A stretch of 48,769 bases of DNA from Peronospora farinosa (taxonomy: Eukaryota > Oomycota > Peronosporomycetes > Peronosporales > Peronosporaceae): NCBI GenBank assembly GCA_947646735.1, contig CANTFK010000505.1:1-48769 (forward strand), read 5' to 3'. The notes under the pieces are model-generated. The model did not search any database, was not told the origin of the DNA, and saw only the letters and a list, made by a program, of their open reading frames with translations. This document shows positions 43,398 through 48,769 of the stretch, piece after piece (the first letter of the stretch is position 1; each line of letters opens with the position of its first letter). A program made the translations under genes and the position numbers.

Positions 43398-43599
43398 TAT
43401 TATTGATACCAAAAATTAATACCCGTTCAAAGAGATAGTATCAATTATAAGGTTTGAAAGTCTAACAATAACAAATACCCGCTCAAAGCGATAGTATCAG
43501 TTATAAAGTCTGACAGTTATTAGAGACGCAAAACAGATACCTGTTATAATCGATGATATCAGGTATAAGGTTTTAGGTTTGGGGTTTAGGGGTTGGGTG

Positions 43600-43846
43600 T
43601 TTAGGGTTTAGGGTTTAGGGTTTAGGGTTTAGGGTTTAGGGTTTAGGGTTTAGGGTTTAGGGTTTAGGGTTTAGGGTTTAGGGTTTAGGGTTTAGGGTTT
43701 AGGGTTTAGGGTTTAGGGTTTAGGGTTTAGGGTTTAGGGTTTAGGGTTTAGGGTTTAGGGTTTAGGGTTTAGGGTTTAGGGTTTAGGGTTTAGGGTTTAG
43801 GGTTTAGGGTTTAGGGTTTAGGGTTTAGGGTTTAGGGTTTAGGGTT
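43600..43846 (+). repeat. Internal telomere tract 2, (TTTAGGG)n
   Basis: About 35 perfect TTTAGGG units separating element A from element B, in the same orientation as tract 1. Together with tract 1 it indicates two rounds of telomere addition alternating with element addition. Confidence 0.95.
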
Positions 43847-43967
43847 GGGTCTACCGAGGTAGACATGGTCAACTTCCCTTCGAATACCAGAGTATACAAA
43901 GTATACAGTATACAGTATAAACCTAGTAAAAAACTAAAATATAGAATATAACTAGGCTACTGAATAC

Positions 43968-44049
43968 AAACACGTATCTCAAAGGAAAATCAAAAGTGAC
44001 CTTTCCTTTCGGCTGGGTAGCCTTCATCAGTGAGAATTCCCACGTGTTT
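43968..44049 (-). ncRNA. Hammerhead ribozyme, copy 3
   Basis: Identical to copies 1 and 2. The predicted cut is between 43982 and 43981. A transcript running from element B through tract 2 into element A would be cut here and at 42976/42975, releasing a 1006-nt RNA that contains the C-rich telomere repeats. Confidence 0.88.
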
Positions 44050-44200
44050 TTTCGGCGTATGTGAACCAGTCAAATTTTTGAGCTGGCTTACAACAGCGCT
44101 TAAAACATAGCATAGTAGTTTTAAGACAATGTGCCGAAAGGATAAATATGATAGAATTAAACAAATTTTGTTAAATTATGTTAAATTTTTGATTTTGTGA

Positions 44201-44403
44201 CCAAATAATCTGTTTAATTTTTAAACCAATCAAAATTTTGACTTTTGGTCCAATCATTATTTTTTAGGTTTGGACCAATCAAATTGATGACATTTAAGCC
44301 AATCAGATAGGTGACTTATTAGCCAATCGAATATGTAGGATTTTTAAGCCAATCATGTATTCGGCTTTTAAGCCAATCAAAATGTTAATTTTTAAGCCAA
44401 TCA
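44201..44403 (-). promoter_or_regulatory. Phased CCAAT array, copy 3
   Basis: As in the other pseudo-LTRs, with 24-26-bp spacing. Any promoter activity from this 3' copy would drive transcription through telomere tract 2. Confidence 0.55.
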
Positions 44404-44607
44404 TATTATTGATACCAAAAATTAATACCCGTTCAAAGAGATAGTATCAATTATAAGGTTTGAAAGTCTAACAATAACAAATACCCGCTCAAAGCGATAG
44501 TATCAGTTATAAAGTCTGACAGTTATTAGAGACGCAAAACAGATACCTGTTATAATCGATGATATCAGGTATAAGGTTTTAGGTTTGGGGTTTAGGGGTT
44601 GGGTGTT

Positions 44608-45118
44608 GGCCCAGCCAAAACTGGGCCTCACACTGTACCCAAATTGGAATTGGGTACTAAAATGGGTAAAATGACCCATTATATATTGCCACTTGTACGC
44701 GTGGGTACTAGAGTGTCTATAAGCTAAAGCTTGATATGGGTCAAAAAATCATGCCTTCTCGTCCCATTTCGGGATAAGATCAAGTGCAATTTACCATATC
44801 GGTGGAACGTCCTAACTTGGGCTCCCCAAATGTGCCACTGCGCCTACGATGTGATACCGCATTCCCATTGCCCAGGAATGTAGGATCACTGAGGCCGTGC
44901 GCTCCCGGGGAAATTAGTTGGTCGTACAAACGCTTGGTACGGTAAGCCCCCTATTTTAGGGGCGGGACGGTGTCCTGAACTCGAATATTTTCGAGCTTCA
45001 TACACATCCCAGCTGTACGGAGTTTGTACACACAACTTCATATATATTTTTTATATTTATTTTATATTTATATATCTCTTTTCAACATTAATTTAAATAT
45101 TTAAAACATTACTTAGTT
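44608..45118 (-). other. Hairpin-rich 3' UTR of element B
   Basis: Same string of inverted repeats as 39435-39945 (for example GGCCCAG/CTGGGCC at 44608-44627). I saw no difference between the two copies by eye. Confidence 0.65.
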
Positions 45119-47206
45119 TTAAAGATTTAAAAGTTCTTTTGGACTTGGTTTAAATTCAGGCTGAATTTTAGCACGAATTAATAATGATGCTAAGTTATGT
45201 GGGCGTTTATAGCAAATAACTAAGCGACCAAGGCGTTGTCTTATTAGTAGACGTTGAAGTTGGCGAAATTTAATCATTTTCTTAAGTGTCTTTTGGCGAG
45301 GGCCGTTAGAGTCGAAAGTGATTTTATACGGAATAATTCGCATGCCATCCTTACTATTAGTAGAAGGTTGGCGACATTTAGCATACGCTGATGTAAATGT
45401 TTTCTTTAGGAAATATTCCGAAAATCCGCGGGCACGTAACCGCGTATATAACAAACGCAAAGTTGATTTAAAATCATCAAGTTTCGTATTTTGAGTAAAA
45501 TATGTGCGGATTAAGCCATGAATTAACCCTGAAAATACACCAGGCGGATGAGCACTGGTAGGACAGGGATAAAGATACAAATTTAACGCTTTTTGATAAG
45601 TTTGCGTAAAAATTGTAGTATTTTCGAGAGTAATAGTTAAGTCAAGAAAATCAGCTGTTTGCGGTGGAGGTGTCATACCTAAATCTAGTGATTGGGATGG
45701 TGACGTCCACTTAATACCCGGAAAGGTACGCGACATGACAGCTTTAAAGCGATTATAATACCAGAGACGCGAAGTATCAACTGAAAATATGATGAATACA
45801 TCGTCAATATATCTGGTATAGAAAACCAAAGAGTCTTTGAACATTGGAAATAGTACATTTATCTCGTAGTATGCTAAATATAAGTTAGCATAACTAGGAG
45901 CAGCGGGTGTACCCATTGCAGCACCACGGGTTTGGCGCCAACAAGTGTCTCCAAATTCAAACCAATTATGGTTCATAAGTATGGTTATCCCTTCTAAGAT
46001 GATATCACGGTACTTAGAGTCCCGTAGCCACCATGATATTGCTCGTAATCCTTCTGAATTCGGTATGGACGTATAGAGGGAAGTAGCATCCCAGGTTGTC
46101 AAGAGCGAATCAGAGGGTATTTGTAGGTCGCTTAACTGTGGTAGTAAGCGATTACTACTTTGAAGGATATGGCTACAGTTTAGAATATATGGCTGAAGCA
46201 TATAATCTATCCATTTTGATAAGCCATGAAGGGGTGAATTAATAGATGCTACAATTGGGCGAAATCCCATCGGAGTTTTATGAATTTTAGGCATTCCATA
46301 AAACCGAGCCGGTATTGTAGTATCAATAGTATGTATAACTATCTTGATATTTCTTACTAATTCGGGATATTTTTTAGATACCCTGAAGTGCCAATTTAAT
46401 ACCATGCGTTGTAATGCACGCAATGGAATTTTGGGATAATGTAAGTAAATATTGTCAGAACGAAGATGTTCAAGACACCAACGGATATATTGTTCCGTTA
46501 ACATGACAGCGGGACCGAGATTTTTGTCGGTCGCCAAGAATTTAAGGTCAGTTTTACGACGAAGCTCACCAAGCATTTGTCGACTACGCCGTGGCAAATT
46601 AAAGCTATGACGAAATTTATATAAGTCTAAGCTATCTTTTAGGATGCCACGAGTATGCATAAGGAATTGCATAAAATTAGGATTAGCTAATTCCGGGGGT
46701 TTCCATGACGGATTCGGTACATAGATTTGTTTTGCATATGTGCGATCCGGTTTATCACGAAAAGCAGCGTTAATTTTAATAGAACGCATAAGTGAATCGA
46801 ACCCAGCCAAATAGGCTGCCGTTTTAATTCGGGGTGGTGTTGGACAAAATTTAAAGCTGAGACCTAATAATTTGGACAGACCGTTAGGAAGGTTCGTGCC
46901 CGGAGGGGTAAGGTCATGAAATGCTAAATTTGTGACACGGTGATTAATAGTAAACACCGGACGAGTACCGAATAAACGTAAAACATTAGTTTTAGTTGAA
47001 GACTTAAGCTGTATTAAAGGAGTTTTAACTACTAAATCTGCTTTTAGTGCTTGTTTCTTGGCTTGGCGTTTTTGCTTCCGGAAATTTGCCCGGCGCGTTT
47101 TCGCTTGTTTTGCCCAGTGTGACCGCCGGGGGCGCCTTTTGCGCGAGGTTTGGGTTTCGGTTTGGGTTTTTTGCCGGGTGACTGGGTCTTTTTCCCGGCT
47201 GGGCGG
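45119..47206 (-). CDS. Penelope-like reverse transcriptase of element B
   Basis: The protein from GTG 46957 is the same 612 residues as in element A, with PKIHK, WDATSLYTSIP, RYIDD and FLDLTI and no nuclease domain. The frame is open upstream to the frameshift point at 47206 without an ATG. Identity at protein level between A and B implies recent copying or homogenisation under little decay, so both may be active or recently active. Confidence 0.88.
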   Translation of the reverse strand, partial: PPSREKDPVTRQKTQTETQTSRKRRPRRSHWAKQAKTRRANFRKQKRQAKKQALKADLVVKTPLIQLKSSTKTNVLRLFGTRPVFTINHRVTNLAFHDLTPPGTNLPNGLSKLLGLSFKFCPTPPRIKTAAYLAGFDSLMRSIKINAAFRDKPDRTYAKQIYVPNPSWKPPELANPNFMQFLMHTRGILKDSLDLYKFRHSFNLPRRSRQMLGELRRKTDLKFLATDKNLGPAVMLTEQYIRWCLEHLRSDNIYLHYPKIPLRALQRMVLNWHFRVSKKYPELVRNIKIVIHTIDTTIPARFYGMPKIHKTPMGFRPIVASINSPLHGLSKWIDYMLQPYILNCSHILQSSNRLLPQLSDLQIPSDSLLTTWDATSLYTSIPNSEGLRAISWWLRDSKYRDIILEGITILMNHNWFEFGDTCWRQTRGAAMGTPAAPSYANLYLAYYEINVLFPMFKDSLVFYTRYIDDVFIIFSVDTSRLWYYNRFKAVMSRTFPGIKWTSPSQSLDLGMTPPPQTADFLDLTITLENTTIFTQTYQKALNLYLYPCPTSAHPPGVFSGLIHGLIRTYFTQNTKLDDFKSTLRLLYTRLRARGFSEYFLKKTFTSAYAKCRQPSTNSKDGMRIIPYKITFDSNGPRQKTLKKMIKFRQLQRLLIRQRLGRLVICYKRPHNLASLLIRAKIQPEFKPSPKELLNL

Positions 47207-48033
47207 TTTTTTTGACGCGACTTGGGACCCGGGCTGGATTTAGACAGGCCACGGATCATTGATTCAAGTTTTTTGAACTTGGCGTCAGCCACTTTCGACA
47301 CAAGATCTTTAATCTTAGTCTCGTCTGGAAGACCCATTTCTGTGTCTTCAGCAGCGGCACGCTTAGCCTCGAGGGCTTTGGCTTTAATGGACATTAGAGC
47401 TAGACGATCATTTAGACCATCTAGATAATGGGACCATTTAGAGCAATATTTGTCTTTGGCCAATTCGACCAAATACGGAAAATGGAATTCCCCTGAAAAC
47501 CGATCGCGAAATCCCACTTCGCGTCCTGATGCGATGCCCTTTGTTAGAGGTACAGTGGGATAGGCGGCAGTTTGTTGGGTATCAAAAAATTCACAAGTTT
47601 TATTGTAAAATTCTGTATCCAAATTTCCAAATTGCAAGTTGAGAGTTCTGAGTTCCTCATGTTGCACTTTGAGTGCAATAGCAGTTGCCTGCTTGAGGTA
47701 GCGAGATTTAATCTCCTCAAAATATTCGCTTTGAATTTTCACAAATTCAGGATCAGATTCGCGAAGACCATCCGAAAAGGTCATCTGATGCGAAATCTGA
47801 AGCGATTTGGGGCAAGTGCCATTGGCATCATGCTCCGTCAACTTTTGAATGGCGGCCCTTTTGGCTTTGATCTTGCCATTAAGGGTCACCTTCTTCCTAT
47901 AGGAGGCAGTAATATGCTCATCCAGGAAGAGTGGCAGCGCAATCAACGGAGGGTTCGAAGGCCTCACCGGATCGCAGCTTGAATCGACGGGGTGTCGAGG
48001 AGGGTTTAGGGTTGGGTCTACCGAGGTAGACAT
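47044..48033 (-). CDS. ORF1 protein of element B
   Basis: Same as ORF1 of element A apart from one residue (Ser for Leu in VDSSCDP). ATG at 48033 inside the 5' pseudo-LTR, telomere-derived TLNP near the N-terminus, charged helical middle and basic Lys/Pro-rich end. Overlaps the RT frame through the frameshift region. Family unknown; nucleic-acid binding is inferred from composition only. Confidence 0.8.
   Translation of the reverse strand: MSTSVDPTLNPPRHPVDSSCDPVRPSNPPLIALPLFLDEHITASYRKKVTLNGKIKAKRAAIQKLTEHDANGTCPKSLQISHQMTFSDGLRESDPEFVKIQSEYFEEIKSRYLKQATAIALKVQHEELRTLNLQFGNLDTEFYNKTCEFFDTQQTAAYPTVPLTKGIASGREVGFRDRFSGEFHFPYLVELAKDKYCSKWSHYLDGLNDRLALMSIKAKALEAKRAAAEDTEMGLPDETKIKDLVSKVADAKFKKLESMIRGLSKSSPGPKSRQKNRPAGKKTQSPGKKPKPKPKPRAKGAPGGHTGQNKRKRAGQISGSKNAKPRNKH
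47173..47212 (-). promoter_or_regulatory. -1 ribosomal frameshift signal, element B
   Basis: A AAA AAC at 47212-47206, spacer CGCCCA, stem GCCGGG/CCCGGC (47199-47194 with 47178-47173). Same as in element A. Confidence 0.75.
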
Positions 48034-48134
48034 GGTCAACTTCCCTTCGAATACCAGAGTATACAAAGTATACAGTATACAGTATAAACCTAGTAAAAAA
48101 CTAAAATATAGAATATAACTAGGCTACTGAATAC

Positions 48135-48216
48135 AAACACGTATCTCAAAGGAAAATCAAAAGTGACCTTTCCTTTCGGCTGGGTAGCCTTCATCAGTGA
48201 GAATTCCCACGTGTTT
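48135..48216 (-). ncRNA. Hammerhead ribozyme, copy 4
   Basis: Identical to the other three. The predicted cut is between 48149 and 48148, about 115 nt before the ORF1 ATG of element B. Confidence 0.88.
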
Positions 48217-48367
48217 TTTCGGCGTATGTGAACCAGTCAAATTTTTGAGCTGGCTTACAACAGCGCTTAAAACATAGCATAGTAGTTTTAAGACAATGTG
48301 CCGAAAGGATAAATATGATAGAATTAAACAAATTTTGTTAAATTATGTTAAATTTTTGATTTTGTGA

Positions 48368-48570
48368 CCAAATAATCTGTTTAATTTTTAAACCAATCAA
48401 AATTTTGACTTTTGGTCCAATCATTATTTTTTAGGTTTGGACCAATCAAATTGATGACATTTAAGCCAATCAGATAGGTGACTTATTAGCCAATCGAATA
48501 TGTAGGATTTTTAAGCCAATCATGTATTCGGCTTTTAAGCCAATCAAAATGTTAATTTTTAAGCCAATCA
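48368..48570 (-). promoter_or_regulatory. Phased CCAAT array, copy 4
   Basis: The same eight boxes at 24-26-bp spacing, in the position expected for a promoter of element B. Confidence 0.6.
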
Positions 48571-48769
48571 TATTATTGATACCAAAAATTAATACCCGTT
48601 CAAAGAGATAGTATCAATTATAAGGTTTGAAAGTCTAACAATAACAAATACCCGCTCAAAGCGATAGTATCAGTTATAAAGTCTGACAGTTATTAGAGAC
48701 GCAAAACAGATACCTGTTATAATCGATGATATCAGGTATAAGGTTTTAGGTTTGGGGTTTAGGGGTTGG

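Larger units (their letters stand above)
38674..43599 (-). mobile_element. Penelope-like element A, telomere-attached, endonuclease-deficient
   Basis: About 4.93 kb: 3' pseudo-LTR (38674-39434), hairpin-rich 3' UTR (39435-39945), RT ORF, ORF1, and 5' pseudo-LTR (42838-43599), coding on minus and flanked by telomere tracts on both sides. The RT has Penelope motifs and no GIY-YIG nuclease, as in the telomere-associated EN-deficient Penelope group (Athena/Coprina type). Element B at 43847 is a near-identical copy 5173 bp away. The coding orientation places the RNA 3' end at the telomere G-strand. Confidence 0.9.
42838..43599 (-). repeat. Pseudo-LTR, element A, 5' copy
   Basis: Same sequence as 38674-39434 (offset +4167). 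It is joined to the body through GGGTTTAGGGTTGGGTC (42829-42845), about one telomere unit, and to telomere tract 2 on the right by TTGGGTGTTTAGGG. It carries the ORF1 start codon. It shares TTATTTATTAGG with the 3' copy of the same element, unlike both copies of element B. Confidence 0.9.
43847..44607 (-). repeat. Pseudo-LTR, element B, 3' copy
   Basis: Same layout as 38674-39434, joined on the left to telomere tract 2 at TTTAGGGTTGGGTCTACC. It has the TTTTTTAGG variant (about 44260) shared with the other pseudo-LTR of element B. Confidence 0.9.
43847..48769 (-). mobile_element. Penelope-like element B, telomere-attached
   Basis: A near-identical copy of element A shifted by 5173 bp. Differences noticed: a G/A change that gives Ser instead of Leu in ORF1 (VDSSCDP), a T/G change near 46965, and TTTTTTAGG instead of TTTATTAGG in both pseudo-LTRs. 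The window ends within about 5 bases of the expected 5' pseudo-LTR end, so the outer telomere junction is just not shown. Confidence 0.9.
48011..48769 (-). repeat. Pseudo-LTR, element B, 5' copy (right end at window edge)
   Basis: Offset +9340 from the first copy; the window ends at TTTAGGGGTTGG, about five bases before its end. It carries the ORF1 ATG, a ribozyme and a CCAAT array. Confidence 0.9.

Overview
This is a eukaryotic, transposon-saturated subtelomere, most likely from an oomycete (Phytophthora/downy-mildew type). The grounds are perfect TTTAGGG telomere repeats, Ty3/Gypsy polyproteins of oomycete character with chromodomain integrases, and no recognisable host gene or prokaryotic feature. 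TTTAGGG is also used by plants and some algae, so the assignment rests mainly on the character of the retroelements and is an inference.

Layout. 1-8815: a satellite made of roughly 130-bp (about 44-codon) monomers that once encoded an Ala/Glu/Lys-rich coiled coil. It is organised into 3-, 4- and 6-monomer higher-order units (384, 525 and 807/808 bp), and its strand flips near 8255. 8818-13660: the 3' part of a decayed Gypsy element (element 3: LTR, antisense ORF, minisatellites, integrase/chromodomain tail). 13661-21206: a full-length decayed Gypsy with a chromodomain (Gypsy-1, coding on minus). 21207-22109: an LTR scrap and unassigned sequence. 22110-35072: a long decayed Gypsy (Gypsy-2, coding on minus) with about 1.1-kb LTRs, a second RNase H domain, and a long antisense ORF beside its 3' LTR. 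35073-36840: a graveyard of an inverted LTR piece, a Gypsy gag fragment, a Copia gag fragment and another LTR scrap. 36841-38346: low-information subtelomeric DNA.

The most interesting part is 38347-48769. Two nearly identical Penelope-like retroelements (5173-bp period) lie head to tail, each preceded by a perfect telomere-repeat tract. The coding strand is minus, so each element has its 3' end joined to the G-rich telomere strand that points to the chromosome end on the right. That is the orientation expected if the RT primes on the telomere 3' end. Each element has two ~760-bp pseudo-LTRs, ORF1 (basic-tailed protein), and an ORF2 reverse transcriptase without a GIY-YIG endonuclease. I also see a classical -1 frameshift signal (A AAA AAC, 6-nt spacer, 6-bp GC stem) that would fuse ORF1 to the RT, which has no suitable ATG of its own. 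Every pseudo-LTR carries a complete type-I hammerhead ribozyme and a 24-25-bp-phased CCAAT array. The 3' UTR is a string of hairpins, and the element's 3' end is a hairpin plus telomere-complementary sequence.

Taken together, the right end reads as a telomere-capping retroelement array: ribozymes could trim transcripts to unit length, frameshifting could supply the RT fusion, and telomere-complementary ends could direct insertion at the chromosome end. The parts are seen in the sequence; the mechanism is inferred. The window stops a few bases before the expected next telomere junction.
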